Shown one piece after another: positions 51,943-60,844 of a stretch of DNA of 64,000 nt. Made by a program: the position numbers and the translations under genes. The DNA is from a bacterium. Lineage in GTDB: Bacteria > UBP6 > UBA1177. A model generated the notes under the pieces. It was given only the letters and a program-made list of their open reading frames with translations. It did not search any database and was not told the DNA's origin. The stretch lies in the NCBI GenBank assembly GCA_016290135.1, contig JAEESW010000011.1, forward strand, positions 1 to 64,000, written 5' to 3'. Each line of letters starts with the position of its first letter. Position 1 is the stretch's first letter.

Positions 51943-54531
51943 TTAAAGAACGAGCGAGCAGCCGCCGGATTTCTTCTTTTTGCCTTCTTCTTCCTTGGGA
52001 TCGTCGTCGTTGTAGGTCATATCGTCGTCAGCATCCTTGTCCTCATCGGAGACTTCATCCTCTTTTTCTACCGGAGCGTCAGCCGATTCAGCAGAGATCG
52101 CAGAGACGGTAGCTCCGCTTGCGGTGGTGCTTACGAACTGAATGTAGTATCTTGCACCTTTTTCGACTGCAGGAACAAACCAGCCTTTTGACGAATCGCC
52201 TTTTGCTTCGCCATCTTTTTCGACTTTTATAGCTTTTTCGCCTTCGACGTATTCTATCGGAGCGCCTTTTCTGTAGTAGATTTTAAGGGTGGGAGTTCCG
52301 CCGCCGCCGAACATGTCGCCCATTGAACCGGAACTGTTGCCTGCAACTTTTGCATTGAGCTTGAGATCGTTTTTCTCAGCATCTGCGGGAACATCGTAGT
52401 AGTACTGGATATAAGCCGGACCGATGTTGACAGTTTTTTCGCCGTCTTCTACTTCGATTCCGCCGCCTGCTCCCATGAGACCGCCTGTCGGGTCATCTTC
52501 AGCATTGCTGCCGCCTGCAGGGATATACATCGTGTCTTTTATCGGTTCGTTCAGGCTGCGTGCGCGGACTTCTTCAAAGAAATTCCTGTCTTCGAGGATC
52601 TTTCTGATCTCTTTAGCTTTTCCTTTGAAGTTATCGTCTTTTTCAACTTCTGCCATAAGTGTTTCAGCCCAAAGTTTGTAGGAAGCGTCCGCATCGCCTA
52701 CGCTGTAGAGGGCTTTGAGGATGAGCTTCATGAAGTTGTCGCGGTGTTTCTGCGTATCTTTGTCATCGCCTTTGATGAGCTGGTAGATATCCCAGTTCGC
52801 ACCGAGGAGCGGCTGACCGTCCCAGTGGACTTCGCCGACGAAATCTTCAAAAACTCTTCTCTTGTTGAGAGCTGTTCTCATGCAGTATACATCGCCCTCT
52901 TTATCCATTACTGCGCCGAGTCCGGCAAAACCTTTGGAAGCGTATTCGCCTGTGCAGGAGTTGTCAGTCATAATGAACGCGAACGTGTCTGCCATACCTT
53001 CGTGAAGTGATCCCGGCTCAACAGTCATGCCGTATTTGTCGGTGTATTCAAGTCCCATGATACCGGTGGTATAGATGGTGGCATGTCCGAATTCGTGGTA
53101 AACGACATCGCCGTCGTAGCCGAGGTCAGCTTTGGTTCCCTGTCCGAAAACAAGAAGGTCGCCGTTTACGCCGAAAGCGCCAAGCAGCGCGTTGAGCATA
53201 GGCTGTTCCTGCGTGAAGAATGCGTTGTCGAACGGAGCGAGCTCATTTTCTCCGGTCATAAGAGCCTGGAAATTATCCATAGATATCTCAGGCATCGTGA
53301 AGTTGCTGATGACATTGAGAGGTTTCTCTTTGTCGTTGTTCTGAAGATAGAACGCGTTTTTAGAGTCGATGTCGGAGTAGATCGAACGGATGTAGTCATA
53401 AATTTTCGAAGCGTGGTAATACATTGAAATCTCGGCACATCTGTCGATCTTATCAATTTTGATGCTCTCTTTCGAGAATGCATCCTCTCCTTCACAGTCA
53501 TCGTAGACAAAGCTGCCTTTCTCGCATTTGTTTGCAAGAGGCATCGGGTGACAGACATGGACTTTGAATGTCATAGGCAGAGGCAGGCCCATAGATGAAG
53601 GATCGATGTCTATTAAAGTGCCGTCATCGGGGCAGTTGTAAGCTCTGATCTTTCTGATTCCCTTTTCATCCTTTTCGGTAATGAGCGAGCCCAGAAGTTC
53701 AGGGGTAAGTTCGCTGTCGTCAACCGGAGCGACCCACGGAAGCTCGACTTCTTCGAGCTCAGGAGTGATTTCCGGGTTGAACTTCCAGATTTTTGCGGTG
53801 TTTGCTTCGTCACCGCTGCATTCCCATACCGGTACGGCCGGGGTTGTCGGCTCTTCCGGGTCTTCAGGATCAGTTGTATCTGTCGGGTCTGCCGGATCGT
53901 TTGTCGGGTCTGCCGGATCATCGAAGTATGTCGAATGACTCGATTTGATGACTTTGCCGGTAAGCGCATCAACAATGTGGTAGCGTGTGTCTGCAAGCGT
54001 AGCAGGAGCAAATCTGACTTTGTAAGCCGGAACGAATCTGCCGAAATGACGGGTGATTATCTTTTCGACCATGTAGTTTTTCGGTGTGGTTTTGATGTTT
54101 CTTACAGCCATTGCCGCTTTGAGAGCCTGGTTTTCCGGGATCATCTTCGTGATATCGATGTCGATATCGGAAAGACCGTTGTTGATCCTGTCGATTTTTC
54201 CGTCTCTCATCATGATGACGGTGTAAACGCCTTCAACTTTGATCCCTTTGTAGAAAGGAACGAATTTGTAGATCGAAGTGTCTCCGATCTTGACTGCACG
54301 GAGAAGTTCAGGTTCAACATTTTTACCGATGTTGAAAGCCTTGTAAAAATCGTTTTTGATGAATTTTTTCAGAGAATCGTCATCGGCCTTTACCTGAATG
54401 TCGAGACCTGAGACCATAGCCGTAACACCGTCGATCTTCTTTACTGAAGCCGCGGTGAAAGGATTTTTCTGCTCTGCCGAAACTGTTGCTGCGAACAGCA
54501 TGAGAGCAAGAACAACCAAAAGTTTTTTCAT
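51943..54531 (-). CDS. Secreted zinc metalloprotease of the thermolysin/fungalysin type (M4/M36-like)
   Basis: 862 residues from ATG 54531 with GGAGG upstream. Signal peptide KKLLVVLALMLFAATVSA, then an FTP/PepSY-type propeptide (about 20-220; KVEGVYTVIMMRDGKIDRI) and a DPADPT linker. The catalytic site is VVYHEFGHATIYT (HEXXH), with EGMADTFAF supplying the downstream Glu ligand. A C-terminal beta-rich domain follows, then an acidic stretch and an unusual end: Glu-rich, Lys5, SGGCSLVL. Only the last cysteine-bearing tail has no ready explanation. Probably cleaves extracellular proteins. Confidence 0.85.
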   Translation of the reverse strand: MKKLLVVLALMLFAATVSAEQKNPFTAASVKKIDGVTAMVSGLDIQVKADDDSLKKFIKNDFYKAFNIGKNVEPELLRAVKIGDTSIYKFVPFYKGIKVEGVYTVIMMRDGKIDRINNGLSDIDIDITKMIPENQALKAAMAVRNIKTTPKNYMVEKIITRHFGRFVPAYKVRFAPATLADTRYHIVDALTGKVIKSSHSTYFDDPADPTNDPADPTDTTDPEDPEEPTTPAVPVWECSGDEANTAKIWKFNPEITPELEEVELPWVAPVDDSELTPELLGSLITEKDEKGIRKIRAYNCPDDGTLIDIDPSSMGLPLPMTFKVHVCHPMPLANKCEKGSFVYDDCEGEDAFSKESIKIDKIDRCAEISMYYHASKIYDYIRSIYSDIDSKNAFYLQNNDKEKPLNVISNFTMPEISMDNFQALMTGENELAPFDNAFFTQEQPMLNALLGAFGVNGDLLVFGQGTKADLGYDGDVVYHEFGHATIYTTGIMGLEYTDKYGMTVEPGSLHEGMADTFAFIMTDNSCTGEYASKGFAGLGAVMDKEGDVYCMRTALNKRRVFEDFVGEVHWDGQPLLGANWDIYQLIKGDDKDTQKHRDNFMKLILKALYSVGDADASYKLWAETLMAEVEKDDNFKGKAKEIRKILEDRNFFEEVRARSLNEPIKDTMYIPAGGSNAEDDPTGGLMGAGGGIEVEDGEKTVNIGPAYIQYYYDVPADAEKNDLKLNAKVAGNSSGSMGDMFGGGGTPTLKIYYRKGAPIEYVEGEKAIKVEKDGEAKGDSSKGWFVPAVEKGARYYIQFVSTTASGATVSAISAESADAPVEKEDEVSDEDKDADDDMTYNDDDPKEEEGKKKKSGGCSLVL

Positions 54532-54579
54532 TTGAAACCTCCAAAATTGGTAATAAACCGGAAAACACAAAAACGAAAT

Positions 54580-54607
54580 ATTATAGACAATCAATAAAAA
54601 ATCACAA
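54580..54607 (-). promoter_or_regulatory. Promoter of the metalloprotease gene
   Basis: On the minus strand, TTGTGA (54602-54607), 16-base spacer, TATAAT (54580-54585). Confidence 0.5.
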
Positions 54608-54639
54608 TTATAATGAGGAAGGTTTTTTCGGAGAAGGAA

Positions 54640-55530
54640 ATGTCAGGAAAGATAGATTTTTTTCAAAGCAGACATGCCGGTGTGGATATCGCATGGTCAT
54701 GTTTCAAGTCAAAGTGCGAAAAAGGGATCGTTCTCTTTCTTACGGGGCGTGCCGAGTATTTTCTCAAGTATGTCCCCTTTTTCGAGCGTCTGAACGCTAT
54801 CGGGTTTACGGTGTTTGCGCTTGATCACAGAGGGCAGGGGGCAAGCGGAAGGATGCTTGCTGAAAGCAGGAAAGGTTATGTCGAGGATTTCGATTTTTAT
54901 GTCGATGACGCGGAATCCTTTTTGGCGGACAGAGTGCTCGGATATGCAGACGGAAAACCGGTCTTTCTTGTTTCCCACTCGATGGGCGGTGCTATCGCTC
55001 TCCTTCTTGCGGCGAGACGCCCCGAAGCGTTCACGAAGATTGTTTTTACAAGTCCGATGTGGGGACTTCTTTACGATATGCCGGTATCTTTGGTGAAAAT
55101 TATCGTGAAAGGTGCATGCCGTCTTGGTTTTGGCAGGTCTTATGCCTTCGGAAAAAGCGCAAATGATCACCTTAAGCCTTTTGAGAGAACTCACCTTACG
55201 CAAAGTGTCGAAAACTATATGAAACAGCAGAGATTTGTGACGGAAAATCCCTCCTTTGCCCTGGGAGGACCTTCGTTCCGATGGGTCTGTGAGAGTATGA
55301 AGGCCATAAAAAAACTTCCTGAGGCGGCGGCAAAAGTCAAAGTCCCTGTTCTTCTTGTTCAGGCCGGAAACGACGCGGTCGTTGACAACAGTGCGCAGGA
55401 CAGGGTGGCGTCGAATTTTGCAGACTGCCGTAAGATCATTGTGGAAAAAGGGTTCCATGAACTTTTGAATGAGAAGAGAGAGTTTTATGAAAAAACGGTT
55501 TCTGCAATAGCTGACTTCATAGATTTCTAA
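54640..55530 (+). CDS. Monoglyceride lipase-like alpha/beta hydrolase
   Basis: 296 residues from ATG 54640 (GGAGAAGG upstream; an earlier ATG at 54613 has none). DHRGQGASGR and the nucleophile FLVSHSMGGAIALLLAA define the lysophospholipase/monoacylglycerol lipase family; the acid is likely the Asp in LLVQAGNDAVVDN and the base the His in EKGFHELLNE. No signal peptide, so cytoplasmic or membrane-associated. Divergent from the protease gene. Confidence 0.85.
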   Translation: MSGKIDFFQSRHAGVDIAWSCFKSKCEKGIVLFLTGRAEYFLKYVPFFERLNAIGFTVFALDHRGQGASGRMLAESRKGYVEDFDFYVDDAESFLADRVLGYADGKPVFLVSHSMGGAIALLLAARRPEAFTKIVFTSPMWGLLYDMPVSLVKIIVKGACRLGFGRSYAFGKSANDHLKPFERTHLTQSVENYMKQQRFVTENPSFALGGPSFRWVCESMKAIKKLPEAAAKVKVPVLLVQAGNDAVVDNSAQDRVASNFADCRKIIVEKGFHELLNEKREFYEKTVSAIADFIDF

Positions 55531-55568
55531 AATACTTATTTGAAAATCTAATTTTTTATTAAAAAATA

Positions 55569-55596
55569 TTGACTTTGAGATGTGAAAAAGTATCTT
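55569..55596 (+). promoter_or_regulatory. Promoter of the 55639-58019 gene cluster
   Basis: TTGACT (55569-55574), 16-base spacer, TATCTT (55591-55596), 43 bases before the TTG start. Confidence 0.5.
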
Positions 55597-55638
55597 TGCG
55601 CCTGTTGATTCTGATTCTTTTGGATCGGAGGTCGTGAA

Positions 55639-56025
55639 TTGGCGGTTTTATTCAGCGTAATAAAGCTGATGTTTGCTTTTAATATAGTATTAGAAGCCGA
55701 GATGCATATAACCCGCGAGGCAGGGAATTTTCATTACGGCTGGTTCTGTAATCTGGCTGTGGATTTCAACAAATCAAAGGAAAATGTGAATAGAAACGCT
55801 TTCTTTGTTCCCGAATTCAGTAACGCTGTGCTTTCGGCGAGCGAAATAGGGGAGATAAGAAACCAGATAAACTATATGCTTGAGGCGGAGGATGATGCCG
55901 ATGAGGAATTTTTCAGCGATTTTACAGATCCTTTTGTTGTTGAGACAGGTGATCCGTTTGAGGTCGGCGCCGAAGATCCTTTTGAGATCGATCACGGTGA
56001 TCCTTTTGTTGTTCCGGACGAGTGA
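55639..56025 (+). CDS. Small protein ending in four 8-residue DPF repeats
   Basis: 128 residues from TTG 55639 with GGAGG seven bases upstream. A hydrophobic N-terminal segment (LFSVIKLMFAFNIVLEAE) may be a signal or anchor. The protein ends in four tandem octads, DPFVVETG, DPFEVGAE, DPFEIDHG, DPFVVPDE, encoded by 24-base DNA repeats starting at 55927. No family recognised. The repeat DNA overlaps the start of the next gene in another frame. Genes to 58019 follow without gaps. Confidence 0.55.
   Translation: MAVLFSVIKLMFAFNIVLEAEMHITREAGNFHYGWFCNLAVDFNKSKENVNRNAFFVPEFSNAVLSASEIGEIRNQINYMLEAEDDADEEFFSDFTDPFVVETGDPFEVGAEDPFEIDHGDPFVVPDE
55927..56022. repeat. Four 24-bp coding repeats (GATCCTTTTG units)
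   Basis: Units begin at 55927, 55951, 55975 and 55999, each starting GATCC(T/G)TTTG. They encode DPF octads in one frame and a hydrophobic Leu-rich run in the next frame, where the following gene starts. Confidence 0.8.
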
Positions 56026-56650
56026 TGCTTTCTGCGCTGAACCTTCGCCTGTCGAGGCTCTTGCCGTTTTTCTGAAGGGATACGATGTCTCAAGCGAGTC
56101 GCTGGAGGAGGATTACAGCTGCATTGCTCTCGACGAGATGATATCGAAGGCTCTGCGGAATACGGCCGACCTTGAGAAAGCGGTCGTCTCAGCGCGGAAA
56201 AACACCCGCGTCGCCGGTCTTCTGCCGGAAATATCTTTCTGGGGAAAGTATAAAAGTGACGAAAAACTCTATCTCTATCAGCGCAACAACATTGCTGTCG
56301 GCAAAGACTACATCACTGTCGGACCGGACGACAACAACACGACCTACGGTGATCTGAAGTCATACGAAGTCGGAGGCAAAATAAGTTTCGACCTCAAAAA
56401 ACTCCTCTACAATCCGGATACGATAAAGTTCGGAGAGCAGGAGCACAAACTCTACATGATGCGGATCGAAATGATCGACCGTCTGAGCAGTATTTACTAT
56501 TTTTCGGCGATGCTGAACGCCGCTCAGAGCCTTGAAATAAAAATACCGGAGGAACAGATGATGATTTTTAAGATAATTGACAGAAAAAACAACGGATGGC
56601 TCAGATCCTATGCGGGTTTTGACCTCTATACATGCGGTAAGAAAAAATGA
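55982..56650 (+). CDS. Secreted protein with OmpA/TolC-less helical barrel-like pattern, start uncertain
   Basis: 222 residues from a proposed TTG at 55982, because the signal peptide RSITVILLLFRTSDAFCAEP begins there; the frame is open further upstream to an ATG near 55880 but the extra part is repeat-derived. The mature protein has ALDEMISKALRNTADLEKAV and RVAGLLPEISFWGKYKSDEK, which resembles the start of TolC/OEP-type efflux proteins (first helix then first strand). Only about half a normal OEP length is present, so it may be a truncated member. Its stop overlaps the next ATG (ATGA). Confidence 0.5.
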   Translation: MRSITVILLLFRTSDAFCAEPSPVEALAVFLKGYDVSSESLEEDYSCIALDEMISKALRNTADLEKAVVSARKNTRVAGLLPEISFWGKYKSDEKLYLYQRNNIAVGKDYITVGPDDNNTTYGDLKSYEVGGKISFDLKKLLYNPDTIKFGEQEHKLYMMRIEMIDRLSSIYYFSAMLNAAQSLEIKIPEEQMMIFKIIDRKNNGWLRSYAGFDLYTCGKKK

Positions 56651-58019
56651 AAAAGATGCTTTTTATGCTTGTCACTGCATTTTTTTGCTCATCCTGCGGC
56701 ATAGATGCCCCGGAACCTGATGCTTATGCACCTTTCCGCTGTATCGCCGAGCCTGAGGAGAGGATCTATTTCCCGGAGGAAAACTGGTCTTCAGGTTCAA
56801 TTCCGAGGTGAATCCCAATTCGGTCGCCGCCGGATTTTCAGTCTCCTCTGAAAACCTCGGAAAGCTTGAATCTATCGAGGTCTCAGGCGATACCGTGACA
56901 GTCATGCCGCCGCTTCCGGCAGAGGACAATATTTTTATAACGATGACATCCGCGCTGAAATCCTCCGACAACAGACCCTTGATGACGGGAGAACAGTTTT
57001 CTGAAAATAAGGAGATCCGGGAACTTTTGTATGAGACCGGGAAAAAACTGCCTGAAGTCGCCGAAGTCATTCCCGATGATTCTATGAGCATGACTGTGGC
57101 AGTCCGTTTCGACAGCGAGGTCGGGATCAAATTTGCAGATGTCGGACCAAGACCTGAAGATATGATGAAAATCGGTGAGTGGTATGTTTTCCTTTTTTCT
57201 GAGATCATCGGCTCTTTCACCATTAAAAAGGCAAGATCGGCCGAACGCGACTTTGAACTCGAGAATGTGGAGATCCGCCTTCCTTCAAACGAACCTGAAA
57301 GATCGGATGTCTCGTTCGACCAGGCCGTGACAGATACGGCATTTTCCGTTTCAGTCAAAGGAGATCCGGTGATCGCCGTAGCCCTTGAGAACAGCTATTT
57401 TATGTGTCGCAAAGGGTGTACCGCCGTGCTTGACGGGCTTGAACCGGAAAAGAAATATGAAGTGAAGATGGAGATATGGATGACGACCGGCAGGATCGCC
57501 AAAACTTTTTCAGTCGAGACCGATGAGGCTGCTCCGCACATAATGATATCTGAAATAATGCACACTCCTTCACTCGAACCTCAGAAAAGCTGGGAATTCG
57601 TCGAGATCTACAACTACAGTGCGATGGATTTCGATCTTTCGGACTGTTTTATCGATGACAAAAACGACGGAAAGGGAATCGATCCTCTTGCAGTGAAAAA
57701 TGAAGGCGGCGAGCCCGTTCTTCGTGCCGGAGAAGTCGCCGTGATAACCGGAAACGATGCGGCTTTCGGAGATGTTCTGCCTGCTTCCGCGCTTTGGCTC
57801 ACAGTTGACGACACCACGATCGCCGACGCAGGTCTCACGGGGAACGAATCCGTTCAGATCTTGTGTGACAGAGACGGCGCGAGAACTCTTGCCGCTTCCG
57901 CAGACCCGGCTGCCTTCAAAACAGAGAAAGGTTTTTCATTCACTGCCGATGCGCACGGCGGGAAATGCCAGTCGGCGGTTGAAAACGGAACGCCCGGAGT
58001 TTATGCGGAGTGCAGATAG
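56647..58019 (+). pseudogene. Lipoprotein with Ig-like and lamin-tail (LTD) domains, disrupted by a frameshift
   Basis: From ATG 56647 a lipoprotein leader (KKMLFMLVTAFFCSSCGID) runs in one frame to TGA 56812. The downstream body continues in another frame (56808 on). Adding one A to the run at 56780-56783 joins them as PEEKLVFRFNSEVNPNSVAA, a natural Ig-like strand pair. The body has Ig-like segments and a lamin-tail domain (ISEIMHTPSLEPQKSWEFVE, IYNYSAMDFDLSDCFIDDKN). About 457 residues when repaired. One-base loss in a homopolymer: real mutation, phase variation or assembly error. Confidence 0.7.
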
Positions 58020-58025
58020 CGGATC

Positions 58026-58430
58026 CTATTCGTGATACTCGAAACCTGAGATGATGTCGTCTTCTGTATTTTGAAGAGTGTCAGGGCCGTAACTTTTGAC
58101 AATAAATCCTTCGCCTGAAAGGCCGGGGACGGTATCGACTTCACGAACTTCATAGAATTTGTCCCAGTAGTCTTTTGCCGGATCTCTTCCGGGAATGTCG
58201 GCTTTCATATTGGCTCTGATGTATTTCGCCCAGTCTTCATCGCTCTGATCCGGAATCCGGCCGTCTATGATGGTGATGCCGTAGATCTGATGAGCGATGG
58301 AGTTGACTTCGTGCTGTGTCAGCGTGATCTTGGCGATGTCTGTGAAGTATTTTATCTGTTCTTCACCGATTCCGGCGAATTTGCCGATAATGAATACCGT
58401 TGCGCAGATCCCTATCATTTTCGCGAACAT
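58026..58430 (-). CDS. Small anchored protein with a pseudopilin-like (GspG-type) C-terminus
   Basis: 134 residues with GGAGG ten bases before the ATG. One hydrophobic N-terminal segment (MIGICATVFIIGKFAGIG) and the end YDWDKFYEV..., GFIVKSYGPDTLQNTEDDII, similar to the D.W...Y and SxGPDG..GT.DDI pattern of GspG calcium-binding tails. No prepilin-peptidase site (G|FTLIE) is visible, so it is probably a stray pseudopilin-like domain protein. Its start overlaps the end of the cNMP protein gene by 16 bases. Confidence 0.55.
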   Translation of the reverse strand: MFAKMIGICATVFIIGKFAGIGEEQIKYFTDIAKITLTQHEVNSIAHQIYGITIIDGRIPDQSDEDWAKYIRANMKADIPGRDPAKDYWDKFYEVREVDTVPGLSGEGFIVKSYGPDTLQNTEDDIISGFEYHE

Positions 58431-60520
58431 GATTTCAATACCTCCGTTCCAAGATGCACTGCTCTTTCGTTTATGACCAAATCAAGTTCTTTCCCGGCGA
58501 AAAGGGAGTTACCCATTATGCTGCAGAAAGTCTCCTTGTCCAGTGAGAAAAGGAGAGAGTCGTTCACGCTCTCCGCCGTCGCTGTTCTCGGGATGTTCTT
58601 TACGAGGGCCATTTCGCCGAAGAAGTCCCCTTGTTTCAGGATGATGTCAAGGGTCCTCAAAGAGTTTTCAAAACGTTCGAGACGGATGCTGCCTTCCTGA
58701 ATGAAATAGAATTTGTCTCCCGTGTCGCCCTGTTTGAAAACAGTCGTCCCCGCCTTTATCCTTTCGGGCTTGAGATTTTTTATCAGGTAAGAGATCTGTT
58801 TCTGGCTCATAAACGCGAATACCGGAGAGGTGAGAAGCATCTTCCCGAGGCGTATCCTGCCGGTGATCCTTTCCCTGTTCTCGGCGTTCGATGCGAGAAA
58901 TTTCTCGAAACCTTCGCGGCTCATCTCAAATACCGCCACAGGACTCAGCGTGACTATACTTGCCGTGCGCGGTCCCTTTTCGATAAGCGCTGTCTCTCCG
59001 AAAGAATCCCCTGTCGAAAGCGTTCCGACGATCTTTTCTCTTCCGTCGTTCTCCAAAACTACGACTTTTGCTCTTCCTGAGACTATGGTGTAGAAGTTGT
59101 CTCCCTGGTCGCCCTGACGGATTATCGGGGAATTTTTCATAAATCGGCGCAGCTTTATGTGTTTGCAGAGTTCTGTGAATTCTTCGTCGGTAAGTTCGGA
59201 AAACAGAGGGATCTCTTTCAAAAATCTGATTATCTCACTAGTTGCAGGGACTGCTTTCGCAGTTATTTTTCCTGCAATATCCCGCATTTTTACAAGAGGA
59301 GTCGCAACTACGCTCCCGATGTTTCCGAGAGCGATGGCGAGGAATCCGGCAAGCGCTGCTGCCGCAGGTGTTATCAGGATAAGGAGCGTCAGCGCGGCAA
59401 GTACTGCTGATGCGGTGTCTCCGTCTGAGTAAGCTGCGTAGATGTCGGAAAAAAGGTGGCTCATAGTTGATCTTGCGACACTCCAGAAATAGCTGTAGAC
59501 AAAGTAGATCCAGATCAGCCCGATACTTGAGACTATCATCATCCGCTCGGCTTCCGGCGAAAGTTTTTTCAGCGCGAAAATGTCCTTGATGAAGTGCTTT
59601 CTTATGTAGTTGAAAGATTTCATGGTCCCGGGCATCGAAAAGTTGATGATCATCGAAAGAGGGGAAGTGCTGACCGGTGAAAGCGCGACAAGTCCGCATC
59701 CTACAGCTATTATATTCATTACAGCCATTGCGGGGCGGGCGATCCCGAGCTGCCACAAAAGTGCCGTGATCCCTGAGATGAAGAAAGGGGTGAGGAGCAT
59801 CATCGCGTAATGTTTCATCGCGGGAGTCTTTCCTTTGCCTATTATCTGCGCCGATGACGCCGTTATGTAGAAAAGTCCGCATCTGCATTTGAGCGAAAGC
59901 CGCGGCGATATGCCTTCCGCCTCAAGGGAGGCTGCTGAGCAGAGAGCTGGGAGAGAAAGGATCGCGAAGAGAAAGGCGAAAATGAAAAAAAGTGCAAAGA
60001 GGTAAGCCGCGCCGTGCTCTATCGCCCCTTGTGTTATCGAAGTTAGGATATTCACCCCTTTAAGCGGCGGAGTGAGAAAAGAGATGAGCGAAACAGCCGC
60101 CATGAGGACGAGAAAAGGAAGTGAAGTCAGGATCTTTCCGATCGCTGCAAGTACCGGTGAGCGTTTGAGCTCTTTCCTTACAAAGGTTTTTTCGTAAAAA
60201 GCGTTTTTTTGGTCAGTTTTCTTTAATTCTCCGGCACATTCAGGGTCAAGAAGGCTGTTTTCGTTCAGCTTTTCGATCAGCGTTATGAGTCTGTCGAAGA
60301 CCGCTGTGTCGCCCTTTTCCAGTCTTGCCGCCGTGATATCCGCCAAAGTGCTTTTTCCGTTGAGCTCGCTTAAGAGTTTCTGCTCGTACAGATCGAGTTT
60401 GACAAAATTCCCGTCAGCTTCGGCAAAGAAGAGAGAATCAGAAAATTTTGTGACAGCGAGATTTCTTACCGGCTTGAGCACGGCAAGTCCTATATCGCTT
60501 CCGACAAACGAATGTTTCAT
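58415..60520 (-). CDS. Membrane protein: PqqD-like domain, degenerate M50 peptidase domain and two cyclic-nucleotide-binding domains
   Basis: 701 residues from ATG 60520 with GGAG upstream. Residues 1-95 look PqqD-like (KLDLYEQKLLSELNGKSTLA). About 140-430 hold around nine membrane helices in the layout of YydH/M50 peptide peptidases, but the HExxH position reads LPALCSAASLEAEG and the second motif has no Asp, so it is likely inactive. Two cNMP domains follow (RRFMKNSPIIRQGDQGDNFY, GDSFGETALIEKGPRTASIV; IKAGTTVFKQGDTGDKFYFI, GDFFGEMALVKNIPRTATAE) with both phosphate-binding Arg. A ligand-sensing membrane protein without a known target. Confidence 0.75.
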   Translation of the reverse strand: MKHSFVGSDIGLAVLKPVRNLAVTKFSDSLFFAEADGNFVKLDLYEQKLLSELNGKSTLADITAARLEKGDTAVFDRLITLIEKLNENSLLDPECAGELKKTDQKNAFYEKTFVRKELKRSPVLAAIGKILTSLPFLVLMAAVSLISFLTPPLKGVNILTSITQGAIEHGAAYLFALFFIFAFLFAILSLPALCSAASLEAEGISPRLSLKCRCGLFYITASSAQIIGKGKTPAMKHYAMMLLTPFFISGITALLWQLGIARPAMAVMNIIAVGCGLVALSPVSTSPLSMIINFSMPGTMKSFNYIRKHFIKDIFALKKLSPEAERMMIVSSIGLIWIYFVYSYFWSVARSTMSHLFSDIYAAYSDGDTASAVLAALTLLILITPAAAALAGFLAIALGNIGSVVATPLVKMRDIAGKITAKAVPATSEIIRFLKEIPLFSELTDEEFTELCKHIKLRRFMKNSPIIRQGDQGDNFYTIVSGRAKVVVLENDGREKIVGTLSTGDSFGETALIEKGPRTASIVTLSPVAVFEMSREGFEKFLASNAENRERITGRIRLGKMLLTSPVFAFMSQKQISYLIKNLKPERIKAGTTVFKQGDTGDKFYFIQEGSIRLERFENSLRTLDIILKQGDFFGEMALVKNIPRTATAESVNDSLLFSLDKETFCSIMGNSLFAGKELDLVINERAVHLGTEVLKSCSRK

Positions 60521-60844
60521 TGTAGACTCCTGTTTCAACCAGAACACCGGCAAAAGGATACTCAAATAAATGCGAATATGCCATTTTTTTTGAAAAAAAT
60601 TAAGGATTTTTAATTTTTTTAGTTGAAATTTAAATTTTATTTGTTATTCTTGAATGTTCTATCACGTGGGGGGACCTCGATCGGATTTTTCCGGTTTTGA
60701 CCGTTTAGGTGCATTTCGTTTTTTCCCCGACAGCGTTTTTTTAACGCTTCTTTGGTTCTTTTTCTATGTAAATATCTGAATAAAATATTTGAAATGCGTC
60801 CCCTCAATCCTTTTTGTTTAGTTGTGAAGGAATGGAGTCATGCG
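60521..60844. other. Intergenic region with one hairpin, no supported gene
   Basis: About 320 bases between two minus-strand genes, AT-rich at both ends. AGCGTT (60732-60737) and AACGCT (60743-60748) form a 6-base hairpin with a T5 loop, followed on the plus strand by TTCTTTGGTTCTTTTT, so it can act as a weak terminator in either direction. The rest of the block (for example the G6 run at 60667-60672) shows nothing I can assign. Confidence 0.4.

Noticed and set aside
51943-51975. True CaaX prenylation of the metalloprotease tail
   Set aside because: Four, not three, residues follow the Cys, the protein has a secretion signal, and bacteria lack the prenyl transfer machinery; only a superficial resemblance.
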